A stretch of 64,000 nucleotides of DNA from Akkermansia muciniphila. GTDB taxonomy: Bacteria; Verrucomicrobiota; Verrucomicrobiia; Limisphaerales; BJHT01. Positions 8,207-18,624 of the stretch are shown here, piece by piece (positions within the stretch are counted from its first letter, which is position 1; every line of letters starts with the position of its first letter). The position numbers were made by a program, and so were the translations under genes. Location of the stretch: the NCBI GenBank assembly GCA_945861535.1, contig CAMAUZ010000004.1:62001-126000 (forward strand). Direction: 5' to 3'. Below the pieces are notes generated by a model. That model saw nothing but the letters and a program-made list of their open reading frames with translations. It did no database searches and was not told where the DNA came from.

Positions 8207-10231
8207 ATGCGCACTCAATTCGGCCTCGCAAAACAACTGGGACTTGGCTTCTCCGCCATCATCCTCCTGATGGCGGTCAGCGCGGTCCTTTCTTATCTCC
8301 GGCAGCGGGACATGAACCACACTGTCGCCGTGCTTCAGGAGGAGTATTTCCCCACCTCCACCGCGCTGGACGGGATGGTATCGTCGCTGCACCGGGCCTT
8401 GGCCGCGTTGCGGGGTTACCTGATCCTCGGGGCGGAAAAATCTGCCGCCGACCATTTCATCACGCTGCGCAAGGATGCCTGGATGGAGCTGGACCGCAGC
8501 AAGGGACAGCTCACCCTTTTTGCGAAAAAGTGGGACAACACGCGGGATTTGGGCAACCTCCAGATCGTCACCGACAACTTTGAGCCACTGCGTCAGGTGC
8601 AGCAACGTGTCGAAGACATTGCCCACACCGAACAGAACATTCCCGCCCTTCAACTCCTGACGACGGAGGCGGTGCCCCGGGCCGAAAAGATCGCCGCCGC
8701 CCTCACCGCGATCATGGATGCCGAGGCCGCGCAGGAAGGGACGGCTGAACGCAAGAAGCTGCTGAAAATCATGGCGGACACACGAGGATCCTTCGCCTTC
8801 GCCCTCGCCGATGAGCGCGCCTATCTGTTCACCGGGGATGAGGCCTTCCGGCGGTCCTTTGAAGAGGAATGGGCGAAATATGAGGCGGCCTTCAAACAGG
8901 CGGCGGGCCTCGTGGCGTTGCTCAACCCGAACCAACGCCTCGAGTGGGATAGTTTGGTTACCCTGCGCGGTGAATTCGCTCCGCTGATCAAAAAGATGTT
9001 TGATTTGCGCAAGTCCAAGGACTGGAACAAGGCCAACTACATCCTGGCCACCGAGGCCGCGCCGCGCGCGGAGAAAATGCTCGCCGCGGTGAAGGATCTC
9101 GACACCGCGCTCGACGAGCGTTTGCGCAAGGCCCGGACGGACGTGGAAACCGCCACCGCGCGCACCACCTGGACGCTGCTCGGCGTCACCGCGCTGGGCA
9201 TCATCTTGGGCGCGGGCATTGCCAGCGTCACCAGCCGACGCATCACCACCGCCATCAATGCCGTCGTGGAACGCGCCCGCAACATCGGCGCGGGTGATTT
9301 GAGAGGTCAGCCCATCCAACAGACGAGCAACGATGAAATCGGCGAGCTGGCTCAGGTGTTCAACGTGATGCAAGCCGGACTCCAGGAGCAAGTCCGCCAG
9401 ACCCGCTCCGGCGTCGAAAACCTCAACAGTGCCAGCGCGCAGATTCTGGCCTCCGCGCAGGAGCAGGCCTCCGCCACCAAGGAACAGGCCGCCACGGTAC
9501 AGGAAGTCACCAGCACCATGCAGGAACTCAGCAAGTCCGGCGCGGACATTTCCGACAAGGCCAAGAAAGTCGCCACCGCCGCCGAGGCTTCCTCCAGCGC
9601 CACCAAAGCGGGCATCAACGCCGTCGAGAAAACCACCCGCATCATGGATTTCATCCGCGAGCAGGTCGAGGAGGTCGCCGGAAAAATCGTGGCCCTGAGC
9701 GAGAAAACCCAGGCCGTCGGCGAGATCACCGCCGCCGTCAACGACGTGGCCGAGCAATCCAAACTGCTCGCCCTCAACGCCGCCATCGAGGCGGCAGCGG
9801 CCAACCAGGAAGGCAACCGCTTCTCCGTGGTGGCCGGGGAAATGAAAAACTTGGCCGATCAGGCGAAGGAATCCACCGCCCAGGTGCGCACCGTGCTGGC
9901 GGAGATTCAGAAAGGCATCAACACCTCGGTGATGCTGACCGAGGAAGCCGTCAAGCGGGTGGAAAGCGGCAAGCAACAGGCCGACATCATGCAGCAAACC
10001 ATCCGGCAACTGGCGCAGGCGACGGACGAAAGCGTGCAGGCGTTCCAGCAAATCATCGGCGGGACCAACCAGCAGCAAATCGGTTTTGATCAGGTCACCC
10101 AGGGCATGCAGGACATCCGGCAGGCGACCGAACAAACCGCGGCGTCCACGGCCCAACTGGAAGGCGCTGTCACCAACCTGACCGCCCTGAGCCGGCAGCT
10201 CACCGGGTTGATTGAAAAATACAAGGTCTAG
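8207..10231 (+). CDS. Methyl-accepting chemotaxis protein (WspA-like)
   Basis: A 674-residue receptor. Membrane helix 1 lies near residues 10-30 (LGLGFSAIILLMAVSAVL), followed by a mostly helical periplasmic sensor of about 290 residues, and helix 2 near 321-343. HAMP follows at about 344-400 and then the signalling hairpin. The hairpin tip (about 515-545) reads SKLLALNAAIEAA, then AANQEGNRFSVVA; the usual RAGE.GRGFAVVA is altered, with Asn-Gln in place of Ala-Gly. Methylation-region Gln/Glu pairs are present (EQASATKEQAATVQEV). No CheR-tethering pentapeptide is visible at the C-terminus, which ends LTGLIEKYKV. ATG 8207 was preferred to the upstream open frame because the first membrane helix starts right after it. 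Confidence 0.93.
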   Translation: MRTQFGLAKQLGLGFSAIILLMAVSAVLSYLRQRDMNHTVAVLQEEYFPTSTALDGMVSSLHRALAALRGYLILGAEKSAADHFITLRKDAWMELDRSKGQLTLFAKKWDNTRDLGNLQIVTDNFEPLRQVQQRVEDIAHTEQNIPALQLLTTEAVPRAEKIAAALTAIMDAEAAQEGTAERKKLLKIMADTRGSFAFALADERAYLFTGDEAFRRSFEEEWAKYEAAFKQAAGLVALLNPNQRLEWDSLVTLRGEFAPLIKKMFDLRKSKDWNKANYILATEAAPRAEKMLAAVKDLDTALDERLRKARTDVETATARTTWTLLGVTALGIILGAGIASVTSRRITTAINAVVERARNIGAGDLRGQPIQQTSNDEIGELAQVFNVMQAGLQEQVRQTRSGVENLNSASAQILASAQEQASATKEQAATVQEVTSTMQELSKSGADISDKAKKVATAAEASSSATKAGINAVEKTTRIMDFIREQVEEVAGKIVALSEKTQAVGEITAAVNDVAEQSKLLALNAAIEAAAANQEGNRFSVVAGEMKNLADQAKESTAQVRTVLAEIQKGINTSVMLTEEAVKRVESGKQQADIMQQTIRQLAQATDESVQAFQQIIGGTNQQQIGFDQVTQGMQDIRQATEQTAASTAQLEGAVTNLTALSRQLTGLIEKYKV

Positions 10232-10234
10232 CTC

Positions 10235-12856
10235 ATGGGCCTGAAAGAAAAACTGCTCCAGGCTTTTGCCGCCGAGCACCAGGAACTGCTTCAGCGCATT
10301 CGGGCCGCGCTGGACCGGCAGCTTTCCGGCGAATCGTCCTCCGCGCCACCGGAGTGGGCCGAGGCCTATCGCGCGGCGCACAGCTTGAAGGGTGCGGCGC
10401 GGGTCTGCGACCTGCCCGGCATCCAGCAGGTCGGCACCGTCTTGCAAACCATCTTCGGCCGGGTTCGCGACGGCGCGCTGACGCTCTCCGCCGAGCATGT
10501 CCGGGTGATCCGCGAGGCTGCGGACGGCGTCGAGCGGGCGGCCCAAGCGGGCGTCGCGGGCCAGCCGGTGCCGGACCTCAGCGCCCCGGCCGCCGCCTTG
10601 GAAAAAATTCTGGCGGCCGCCGGGACGGATTCGCCCAACGCGAAGAGCGAGCCGTCCAAACGTCCCGAACCCAAGTCACCGCGGGCGATGGGCGAGCGGT
10701 TGCTCGCCGCGTTCCAAGCCGAGCATCAGGAACATTTGGAATCCATCCGCGCCATCCTCGGCCGCCTGGAAGGTCAGGCCAATCCGGTCCTCGAGCCGGC
10801 GCAGATCAACGAAGTCTTTCGCGGGATGCACAGCATCAAGGGCGCGGCCCGGGTGAACGAACTGCACGCGGTCCAAAGCCTGGCCCACATTTTGGAAACG
10901 TTGTTTGCCAAGGTGCGCGACGGGGCGCTGGCGTTGACTCCCGGGACGCTCCACGAGATCCACCGCGGGCTGGACGCCCTCGAGGACGCCGCCGCGGCGG
11001 GGATTCAACGCCAGCCGGCTCCCGACATCTCGGCGGCTTTGAAAGCCATCGAATCGCTCGTGAGCGGTGACGCCACGACGGCGCCCGCTGTTCCGGTGCC
11101 CGCGTCCGCGCCCAAGCCGGAGCCTGCCGAAGTCGTTGGCGAAGCCGGGCAGACCGTTCGCATCAACGCCACGGCGCTGGACCGCATCCTGGACACGGCC
11201 GGCCAGTTGATGACCGAGTGTTTTCAACAGGCCGGATTGCGCCGCGATTTGAGCCAGGTGGCGCGCGCGACCGGCGAACTCCGCAAGGAATGGGAAACGG
11301 CCACGACCTCCGATCTGCAACCGCACGGCGCGAAGGCCGGCCCGGATGCGCACCGATTGCGGGAGCTGACGCGCCAGATGGCCTCCGTGCGGCGGCGGCA
11401 GTCCACCGGCAGTTGGACGCTCGAACGGCTGGCGCGCGAGCTGCACCAGAACGTGCGCCAGGCGCGATTCGTGCCCGCGGCCACGGTCTTCCAAGGTTTT
11501 CGGAAAATGGTGCGCGACCTCGCGGGTGATGAGGGCAAGGAGGTGGAGGCACAGGTGACGGGCTTGGAGGTGGAGGCGGATCGGCTCGTCCTCCAGGCGC
11601 TGAAGGACCCGGTGATGCACCTGTTGCGCAACGCTGTCAGTCACGGGGTCGAAAAACCGGAGTCGCGCCGCACGCACCACAAACCGGCGTCCGGCCGCGT
11701 GGCGCTGCGGGTCGCCTCGGATGGCAACCGCCTGTTGATCACGGTGGAGGATGACGGTGCAGGCATTGACCTCGGCCGGGTTACCGAGCTGGCGATCAAG
11801 CGCGGGATTATCACCGAAACGGAAGCGGCGGCCAGTTCCGCCCACGAGCTGACGCGGCTGATCCTGCGCGCAGATTTTTCAACCTCGCGGGTGATTACGG
11901 AAGTGTCCGGGCGCGGCATCGGATTGTCAGTGGTCAACACCACCGTGATGCGACTGGGAGGCGAGCTGGAGATCGAACCGCAGGCTGGCGGGGGGACGTG
12001 TTTCCGCGTCACCGTACCGCTGTCCCTGGCCACGCAACGCCTCGTCATGGCGCAGTGCCGGGGCCGCGAGTTCGGGCTGCCGTTCACCGCCGTGGAGTCC
12101 ATTCTGCGGGTCAAGTGGGCGGACGTGCGCTCCATCGAGGGTCATCCCCACCTGTTGCTGAAAGACGAAGCGGTGCCGTTGACCAGTCTTGAACAGGTGC
12201 TGCATTTCGATGACGCACAAATCCGGCTGGAGAACGGGCGCGCGCAAATCGTGGTGCTGCGCGGTGGCGGCAAGCGCCTGGCTCTCACCGTGGATGGTTT
12301 CGCCGGCACGCGCGACACCATCGTCAAGGACCTCCCGCCGCCCGTGGCCGTCAATCCGCAGCTCAGCGGGGCGATCATCACCGAGCAGGGCGGCGTGGCG
12401 CTGGTGTTGAATCCGGTTCAGCTCATCCAAGCCTTCGCTCCCTCCGGCGCCATCGTGGCGCGGACCGAGCAGGCCCGCACCGAGGAGGCGGCCCGGCACA
12501 CGGTGCTGGTGGTGGATGATTCTTTCACGACCCGCACGCTGGAGAAAAGCCTCCTCGAGGCGCACGGCTACCAAGTGCTCATCGCGGTGGACGGCGTGGA
12601 GGGGTTGGCCCGCCTGCGCGCGGAGAAAGTGGACCTGGCCATCATCGACGTCGAGATGCCGCGCATGGACGGCTTCACGATGCTCGAGGAAATCAAAAAG
12701 GATAACGTCCTCAAGTCCGTTCCGGTCATCATGGTTACTTCCCTCGAGAAGCGGACGGACATCGAACGGGGATTGAACCTCGGCGCGGAGGCCTACATCG
12801 TGAAGCGCAAGTTCGATCATCAGGAACTGCTGCGAACCATTGAACAGATTCTGTGA
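10235..12856 (+). CDS. Hybrid CheA kinase with two HPt domains and a C-terminal REC (WspE-like)
   Basis: An 873-residue protein. Two tandem HPt domains are present, with phospho-accepting His near residue 49 (AAHSLKGAAR) and near 199 (GMHSIKGAAR). A dimerisation segment follows (INATALDRILDTAGQLM), then the histidine-kinase ATPase (MHLLRNAVSHGVE, VEDDGAGIDL, SGRGIGLSVV) and a CheW-like regulatory domain. The C-terminal REC domain spans about 756-873 (VLVVDDS, acceptor Asp near 805 in IIDVEMP, conserved Lys in YIVKRKF). No separate P2 domain is obvious. WspE normally has one HPt domain, so the duplication is unusual. It starts 3 bases after the receptor gene stop codon. Confidence 0.93.
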   Translation: MGLKEKLLQAFAAEHQELLQRIRAALDRQLSGESSSAPPEWAEAYRAAHSLKGAARVCDLPGIQQVGTVLQTIFGRVRDGALTLSAEHVRVIREAADGVERAAQAGVAGQPVPDLSAPAAALEKILAAAGTDSPNAKSEPSKRPEPKSPRAMGERLLAAFQAEHQEHLESIRAILGRLEGQANPVLEPAQINEVFRGMHSIKGAARVNELHAVQSLAHILETLFAKVRDGALALTPGTLHEIHRGLDALEDAAAAGIQRQPAPDISAALKAIESLVSGDATTAPAVPVPASAPKPEPAEVVGEAGQTVRINATALDRILDTAGQLMTECFQQAGLRRDLSQVARATGELRKEWETATTSDLQPHGAKAGPDAHRLRELTRQMASVRRRQSTGSWTLERLARELHQNVRQARFVPAATVFQGFRKMVRDLAGDEGKEVEAQVTGLEVEADRLVLQALKDPVMHLLRNAVSHGVEKPESRRTHHKPASGRVALRVASDGNRLLITVEDDGAGIDLGRVTELAIKRGIITETEAAASSAHELTRLILRADFSTSRVITEVSGRGIGLSVVNTTVMRLGGELEIEPQAGGGTCFRVTVPLSLATQRLVMAQCRGREFGLPFTAVESILRVKWADVRSIEGHPHLLLKDEAVPLTSLEQVLHFDDAQIRLENGRAQIVVLRGGGKRLALTVDGFAGTRDTIVKDLPPPVAVNPQLSGAIITEQGGVALVLNPVQLIQAFAPSGAIVARTEQARTEEAARHTVLVVDDSFTTRTLEKSLLEAHGYQVLIAVDGVEGLARLRAEKVDLAIIDVEMPRMDGFTMLEEIKKDNVLKSVPVIMVTSLEKRTDIERGLNLGAEAYIVKRKFDHQELLRTIEQIL

Positions 12857-12868
12857 ACCTGCCACCCC

Positions 12869-14008
12869 ATGACTGATGCGACCAAGCTTATGCCGCTGAC
12901 CCAAGACGCGACCCGCCCGCCGGCGCTCGCCCGGAAACGGGTTTTGATCGTCGAGGACTCCGCCGTGATCCGGCAAATGCTGGAACACATCATCGGCAGC
13001 GATCCCCGGCTGGAGGTGGTCGCCTCGGTGGATTCGGGCGAAGCGGCGCTGCGCATCCTCAACCGCGTCTCGCCCGACGTCATCTCCATGGACATTCGCC
13101 TGCCGGGCATGAATGGATTTGAGACCACGCAGCGCATCATGGCCGAACGGCCCACGCCGGTCGTGGTCATCTCGGCCAGCGTCGAGGACGAGGATTTAAA
13201 AATCTCCATGAACGCGCTGCGCGCCGGGGCGCTCGCGGTCTTGGAAAAACCCACGGGCCTGGCCCATCAGGACTACGAAACCGTGGCCCAGAAAATCTGC
13301 ACGCAACTCTTCATCATGAGCCAGGTCCACGTGGTTCGGCAGCGATTTCCCCGCGCGGATCTCGGGACGCCCCGCCGCCTTTCCCCCAACGCCGAGCTGG
13401 TGCGGCCGGCGGCCCCCTCCGCCGCGCCAGGCAGCTACCGGATGGTCGGCCTTGCGGCCTCGACCGGCGGTCCCAATGCGGTCGTCAAGCTGCTGTGCGG
13501 CCTCGGCGCCGATTTCCCTCTGCCGGTGCTCTTGGTTCAGCACATTTCGGCCAGCTTTCTCAACGGCTTCGTGAACTGGCTGGGCGGAGTGACACCGCTC
13601 AAGGTGGTGCGGGCGGCCAACGGCGTCGTCCCCGCTCCCGGTCACGTTTACGTCGCCCCGGAGGACGTTCACCTGACGCTGCAACGCGGACGTTTGGTGC
13701 TCGTGGACAGCGCGCCGGTCAGTTCGCAAAAGCCGTCTGCCACCGTGCTCTTTGAATCGATGGCGGCCAGCCTGGGAGAGTCCGCCTTGGGCATCGTGCT
13801 CACCGGGATGGGAGATGACGGAGCCAAGGGATTGAAAGCAATGCGCGATGCGGGCGCCTACACGATCGGCGAAGACGAATCGACGGCGGTGGTGTTCGGC
13901 ATGCCGGCGGCGGCCTTTCAAATGGGTGGCCTGTGCCAGTTGCTGCCGCTGGATGAAATCCCCGAAAGAATGCTGGCCCTGACGGCGAAAAGAAACTCGA
14001 ACCCATGA
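12869..14008 (+). CDS. cheB: CheB methylesterase (WspF-like)
   Basis: A 379-residue protein with an N-terminal REC domain (VLIVEDS, acceptor Asp near residue 75 in [11 protein letters not shown], conserved Lys in LEKP) joined to a CheB methylesterase domain. The catalytic triad is visible: Ser in LAASTGGP (about 198), His in LVQHIS, and Asp in LTGMGDDGA. The enzyme removes methyl groups from the receptor for adaptation; in the Wsp system it resets signalling. Its stop overlaps the start of the next gene by 4 bases (ATGA), indicating translational coupling. Confidence 0.95.
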   Translation: MTDATKLMPLTQDATRPPALARKRVLIVEDSAVIRQMLEHIIGSDPRLEVVASVDSGEAALRILNRVSPDVISMDIRLPGMNGFETTQRIMAERPTPVVVISASVEDEDLKISMNALRAGALAVLEKPTGLAHQDYETVAQKICTQLFIMSQVHVVRQRFPRADLGTPRRLSPNAELVRPAAPSAAPGSYRMVGLAASTGGPNAVVKLLCGLGADFPLPVLLVQHISASFLNGFVNWLGGVTPLKVVRAANGVVPAPGHVYVAPEDVHLTLQRGRLVLVDSAPVSSQKPSATVLFESMAASLGESALGIVLTGMGDDGAKGLKAMRDAGAYTIGEDESTAVVFGMPAAAFQMGGLCQLLPLDEIPERMLALTAKRNSNP

Positions 14009-16113
14009 GTTCCCCGTCCATCACTCCCGCACCCAAACGCATCCTGCTCGTCGAGGATTCCCTCACGCAGGCCATGTTGTTGCAGGATATTTTGGAACAA
14101 GGCGGCTGGACCGTTGCCGTCGCCACCTCGGCGGAAGCGGCGATTGAACGCATCAATCAGGAATCTCCCGACCTCATCGTTGCCGACCTTTACCTGCCGG
14201 GAATGCGCGGTGACGAACTCTGCCGCCAGCTTCGGATGAACTTCAACACCCGGAGCATCCCGATTCTGATGCTCACGGCGGAGGAGGCCGGCAGCGCCGA
14301 AATCAAGGGGTTGGAAAGCGGCGCGGATGATTTTGTCCCCAAGTCAGTGGATCCGGAGATTCTGCTGCTGCGAGTGCGGATGCTGCTGACCAAATCGGAA
14401 GCCGCCTCGTCGGGCCTGGCCCAGCGGGAGTCACACTTCCACCGCGCACGGATCCTCACGATTGACGACAGCCCGACCTTTCTTGCGTTTTTGGAAGAGG
14501 AGTTGAGTCGCGAAGGCTACCAAGTCGAGCAGGCGCACGACGGGCGGGAGGGACTGGAGAAACTGAACACCGGCAATTACGACTGCGTGCTGGTGGACTT
14601 GGTCATGCCCGACATGGACGGCATCCGGGTCTGCCACGAGATCAATGAACTGCGCCACCGGTTGAGCAATCCCATCGTGGCGCTGATGCTCACGGCCCAC
14701 GAAAACAAGGAGGACCTCACGCGTGCGCTGGCGGCGGGGGCGGATGATTTCGTCGGCAAGTCCAGCGACGTGGCGGTGCTCAAGGGGCGCATCCGGGCCT
14801 TGCTGCGGAGGAAATTTTTCCAAGAGGAAAACCGCCGCATTCTTGAGGCGCTCAAGAACAAGGAATTGGAAGCCGTCAAGGCCCGTGCGGAGAAGGAGGT
14901 GGCCGAAGCCCGCGCCGCACTGGTGGGGGAACTCGAAATCGCCAAGGAACTGGCCGAGCACGCCAACCGCAGCAAAAGTGAATTCCTCGCCAACATGAGC
15001 CACGAGTTGCGCACGCCGCTCAACTCGGTGATCGGCTTCGGCAACATCCTGCTCAAAAACAAGGCGGGAAACCTCAGCGCGGAAGACCTCACCTTCATCG
15101 GGCGCATTCTCGCCAACGGCAAACATCTTCTCGGCCTCATCAACCAGTTGCTCGACCTCTCCAAGATCGAGGCTGGCAAGATGGAATTGGAGCTGACCTC
15201 GGTGGCTTTGGATCAATTGGTGCGCGAGACCCTGGCCACCCAGGAAAGCCTGTTGCGCGACCGCCCGGTGAAACTGCTGACCGACCTGCCCGAAGCCGTC
15301 GCCGTGCTGCAGGCCGACGCGGGCAAAATCAAACAAGTCCTCCTCAACCTCATCGGCAACGCCCTCAAGTTCACCGCCGAAGGCAGCATCACCGTACGCC
15401 TCGTGGTGGAGCCGGCCACGCGCCGGCCCCAGTGTCTGGAGGTGCAGGACACGGGCATCGGCATTCCCCGCCATCGCCAGGCCGCCATTTTCGAGGCGTT
15501 CCAACAGGCGGAGTCGGGCACTTCCCGGAAATATGGTGGCACCGGCTTGGGCCTCACCATCTCGCGCGCCTTCTGTCAGTTGATGGGGTTTCGGCTCGAG
15601 GTGCAGAGCGAGGAGGGCAAAGGCTCGACCTTCCGCGTAGTTCTGGCACCCGAAGCCAAACCCGCTGCGGGGCCAACGGAAGCGCCCTCGGCGTCGCCGC
15701 CCCACCCCGAACCACCGCTGGACCAGCCCGCGCGCCTCGTGCTGGTCGTGGACGACAATCCTGACTCGCACATCCTGCTGGGCAACTTAATCGAGGAATG
15801 CGGCTGCCGGGTCATCACCGCCGACTCGGGCGCGCTGGCGTTAACCCGGGCGCGCGAGTCCAAACCTGACCTGATTTTGCTGGACCTGATGATGCCAACC
15901 AAGAATGGCTGGGAGACGCTGCAGTCCCTCAAGGCCGACCCCGCAACCGCCGCCATTCCGGTCGTCATCGCCAGCATCGTCGCTCACGAATACCGCGGCA
16001 CGGTCCCGGGGGCGACGGATGTGTTGCAAAAACCCGTCTCGCGGGACGCTCTGCTACGCGTGATCCGCACCCATACGCGGCCCAAATTGCTGGTAGTCGC
16101 GGACTCGATATAG
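14005..16113 (+). CDS. Hybrid signalling protein REC-REC-histidine kinase-REC
   Basis: A 702-residue soluble protein. REC1 has an acceptor Asp near 61 ([11 protein letters not shown]) and REC2 near 198 ([11 protein letters not shown]). A charged coiled coil spans about 270-330, then HisKA with His near 333 ([11 protein letters not shown]), a HATPase domain ([26 protein letters not shown]), a Pro-rich linker and REC3 with Asp near 627 ([11 protein letters not shown]). It occupies the position where the wsp operon carries the diguanylate cyclase WspR, so the output here is further phosphorelay and not c-di-GMP synthesis by this protein. It ends [10 protein letters not shown] then stop, which looks like the first strand of a fourth REC domain; the remainder of that domain lies decayed downstream. 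Confidence 0.93.
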   Translation: MSSPSITPAPKRILLVEDSLTQAMLLQDILEQGGWTVAVATSAEAAIERINQESPDLIVADLYLPGMRGDELCRQLRMNFNTRSIPILMLTAEEAGSAEIKGLESGADDFVPKSVDPEILLLRVRMLLTKSEAASSGLAQRESHFHRARILTIDDSPTFLAFLEEELSREGYQVEQAHDGREGLEKLNTGNYDCVLVDLVMPDMDGIRVCHEINELRHRLSNPIVALMLTAHENKEDLTRALAAGADDFVGKSSDVAVLKGRIRALLRRKFFQEENRRILEALKNKELEAVKARAEKEVAEARAALVGELEIAKELAEHANRSKSEFLANMSHELRTPLNSVIGFGNILLKNKAGNLSAEDLTFIGRILANGKHLLGLINQLLDLSKIEAGKMELELTSVALDQLVRETLATQESLLRDRPVKLLTDLPEAVAVLQADAGKIKQVLLNLIGNALKFTAEGSITVRLVVEPATRRPQCLEVQDTGIGIPRHRQAAIFEAFQQAESGTSRKYGGTGLGLTISRAFCQLMGFRLEVQSEEGKGSTFRVVLAPEAKPAAGPTEAPSASPPHPEPPLDQPARLVLVVDDNPDSHILLGNLIEECGCRVITADSGALALTRARESKPDLILLDLMMPTKNGWETLQSLKADPATAAIPVVIASIVAHEYRGTVPGATDVLQKPVSRDALLRVIRTHTRPKLLVVADSI

Positions 16114-16413
16114 GACCGGCAATTATTCGTGGGCCGTATCGCATCCGAAGGCATTGAGTTTTACACGGGGGCAACGGACGCGAGGAGTTGGATCTGCTGA
16201 CCGAGTTCTCCTTGGACATCATCCTGCTCGACCTGCTCCCGCCGGAGCTGGATGGCTTGGCGTTTCCGGAGCAACTCCGCCAAGCCCTCCGGGCATGAAG
16301 GCTCCCAGGTGTTGACTGTGACGGCCAAGAAACTGCCGCCCGAAGATCTGCAACTGCTCCGTCCCCGGTCAGAAACCAGCTTCCGAAAAATCGGCAGTCT
16401 GGCGGCAGTTTGA
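16114..16413 (+). pseudogene. Decayed REC domain, former C-terminus of the hybrid kinase
   Basis: Directly after the hybrid kinase stop codon the DNA still encodes REC fragments in two frames. From 16203 (frame 0) it reads DIILLDLLPPELDGLAFPEQ, matching the phospho-acceptor region, and then hits a stop at 16296. From 16306 (the frame of the upstream gene) it reads QVLTVTAKKLPPEDLQLL and ends at TGA 16411, matching the region after strand 4 of receiver domains fused to hybrid kinases. The stop at 16111 and at least one net frame change have removed it from the protein. Confidence 0.75.
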
Positions 16414-16498
16414 AACTTCCTCTTCACCAAGCCGTGATCGCTGAACCCCGCAATCGTTCGCTGCCGGAGGCCACCTCCGGCCCCAGCCCGCAGAAGGA

Positions 16499-18136
16499 TC
16501 ATTTGGGCGGCGGCGGGCCGGGCTTGCCGGGCGGCGGCTGACGTTGCGGGGGCCCGCGGCGGATGATGGTTTCGGGGGCGTCCTGCTCGGGGACTTTGAG
16601 TTCGGTGCGGAGCTTGGTCAGGTCGGCGTGCAGTTGCTTTTGGAGGTCGGCGACGGCGGGCTGGCCGTAGAGGCTCTTCATTTCCTGCGGATCGGTTTTC
16701 AGGTCGAAGAGTTCCCAGTAGTTGAACTGCGGCTCGTAGAAGTGGACGAGTTTGTAGCGGTCGGTGATGAGGCCGTAGTGCTTGGCCACGTCGTGGGGGC
16801 CGGGATATTCGTAGTAGTGATAGTAGAAACTTTTGCGCCAGTCGGCGGGCGTCTGGCCGCGCAGGATGGGCACCATGCTGCGGCCGTGCATCTCGGCGGG
16901 AACGGGGAGGCCGGCGGCTTCGAGGAAGGTGGGGCCGAAGTCGATGTTCGCGACGATGTCCCGGTTGACGCCGCCGGGCTGGATGACGCCGGGCCAGCGG
17001 ATGAGGAGCGGTGTGCGGAGGGATTCCTCGAAAATCCAGCGTTTGTCGAACCAGCCGTGTTCGCCGAGGTAGAAGCCCTGGTCGGAGGAATAGACGACGA
17101 TGGTGCTGTCGGCGAGACCCTCGTCCTCGAGGAATTTCAGGAGGCGGCCGACGCTTTCATCGACCGACTTGATACAGCCGAGGTAGTCGTGGAGGTAGCG
17201 GTTGTATTTCCAGCGAACGAGCTCTTTGCCGGTAAGGGCGGCTTTGCGGAAGGCCTCGTTGCGCGGCTCGTAGTAGGCGTCCCAGACTTTGCGTTGTTCG
17301 GGGTTTAGTTGGGGCGGCGGGGTGAGCTTGAGGTCTTTCGGGGTCATCGTTTTCGCGATGGTCATGTCTTGGTCGCGCTCGGCGCGACCGCGGCCGGCAT
17401 AGTCATCGAAGAGCGTGGGCGGCTCGGGATATTTGCGATCCTGATCGTGACCGAGGTGTTTGAGGTTGGGCGCCCATTCGCGATGCGGGGCCTTGTGCTG
17501 GCACATCATGAGAAAGGGCTTGGATTTGTCGCGTTGCTTGAGCCAGTCGAGGGCGAAGTCGGTGGTGAGGTCGGTGACGTAGCCGGTGTGTTTCACGCGC
17601 TCGCCGTTGCGGATGAACACCGGGTTGTAGTAGTCACCCTGGCCGGGAAGTATCTGCCAGTGGTCGAAACCGGTGGGGTCGGTGACGAGGTGCCATTTGC
17701 CAATGATGGCGGTCTGGTAGCCGGCGGCGCGGAGGAGTTTCGGAAAGGTGGTTTGGGAGCCGTCGAAGCGGCTGTTGCTGTTGTTGTAGAAGCCGTTCGC
17801 GTGGCTGTATTTGCCGGTGAGAATGGCGGCGCGACTGGGGCCGCAGATGGAATTGTTCACGAGGCAACGATCGAAACGCACGCCCTCGCGACCGAGCCGG
17901 TCGAGGTTGGGCGTGGCGAGAAGTTTGCGTTCCTCCCCGTAGGCGCTGATGGCCTGGTAGGCGTGATCGTCGGAGAAAATGAAGAGGACGTTGGGCTGTT
18001 TCGGCGCGGCGACGGCGGTGTTGACGGTGGACGCGGCGGCGAAGCAGAGGAGCAGCGCGAGGGCGCGTGGGAGAGCGCCCAGGAGCGTGCGAGCGAGGAG
18101 GCGTGCGATGGTAGAAGAGAAAATGGGCGCGGACAT
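16499..18136 (-). CDS. Secreted sulfatase (S1 family, formylglycine type)
   Basis: A 545-residue enzyme with an N-terminal signal peptide (Arg/Leu-rich, cleavage probable after AVAA near residue 43). The first metal-binding Asp pair is in [10 protein letters not shown]. The formylglycine motif [11 protein letters not shown] follows, with Cys as the residue to be converted, so an anaerobic-type or FGE-type maturase must exist elsewhere. Further ligands are seen in TAIIGKWHL and [20 protein letters not shown]. The general pattern ([11 protein letters not shown] after GFDHWQILP) resembles N-acetylglucosamine-6-sulfatase-like members, but specificity is not certain. The C-terminus is a Pro-rich tail. 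It sits at one end of a glycan-degradation island. Confidence 0.93.
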   Translation of the reverse strand: MSAPIFSSTIARLLARTLLGALPRALALLLCFAAASTVNTAVAAPKQPNVLFIFSDDHAYQAISAYGEERKLLATPNLDRLGREGVRFDRCLVNNSICGPSRAAILTGKYSHANGFYNNSNSRFDGSQTTFPKLLRAAGYQTAIIGKWHLVTDPTGFDHWQILPGQGDYYNPVFIRNGERVKHTGYVTDLTTDFALDWLKQRDKSKPFLMMCQHKAPHREWAPNLKHLGHDQDRKYPEPPTLFDDYAGRGRAERDQDMTIAKTMTPKDLKLTPPPQLNPEQRKVWDAYYEPRNEAFRKAALTGKELVRWKYNRYLHDYLGCIKSVDESVGRLLKFLEDEGLADSTIVVYSSDQGFYLGEHGWFDKRWIFEESLRTPLLIRWPGVIQPGGVNRDIVANIDFGPTFLEAAGLPVPAEMHGRSMVPILRGQTPADWRKSFYYHYYEYPGPHDVAKHYGLITDRYKLVHFYEPQFNYWELFDLKTDPQEMKSLYGQPAVADLQKQLHADLTKLRTELKVPEQDAPETIIRRGPPQRQPPPGKPGPPPPK

Positions 18137-18269
18137 CGCCGGAGGTTGTAACGAGGACGCGAGCGGGGAGTCGAGCGGCGAATTGCGGCGAGGGCCGAAG
18201 CGATGGGTTACGGGCGATCACCAGTGGTCGCGCTGGCGCGCAGTGAGCGCGGCACTGATGCCGCAGCAG

Positions 18270-18516
18270 CGCCGGGACTGTGCGGACCAGACGCAGGAGC
18301 CGGCGGTCGAACAGGCGTCGGGCTACTTTGTGCGCAATGTCAGCCGTATGAAGTATGGCACCTTTAGCGCGGCGGGCTGCTTCATCGGCTCCGGCGTGGT
18401 GGCGGCCGGTGTAAGCAATCCGGCATGTTCTGGTCCAAACCGGGGGCCGAAACCATCCTTGCGCTGCGGTGCATCCACAGCAGCCGCAGGCTCGACGAGT
18501 TCTGGAACCACGGCTA
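18270..18516 (+). pseudogene. Remnant of an ISKra4-like transposase C-terminus
   Basis: The translation shows ASGYFVRNVSRMKYGTF and then GCFIGSGVV in one frame. In another frame SGMFWSKPGAETILALRC is followed by DEFWNHG and a stop at 18514. These two blocks normally lie together in the C-terminal part of ISKra4-type DDE transposases (the ...GSG.VE..CK...R.K..GM.WS..GA... pattern). Here about a dozen residues between them are missing and the frame is shifted. No inverted ends could be matched. It marks an old insertion sequence between the sulfatase and the hydroxylase gene. Confidence 0.65.
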
Positions 18517-18624
18517 AACCTCCCCGCGGCCCGCAACAAAGGTCTCCCGCTGACAGCTTGCCGGAAGAATTCCATCTCACACCCCGCCCCGCTCTTTTCC
18601 TTCGCCCCGACTCGCAAACCTGAA

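Noticed and set aside
8114-10546. 810-codon minus-strand frame opposite the MCP gene
   Set aside because: Covers the real receptor gene and the start of cheA; the translation shows no motifs and arises from high GC at third positions.
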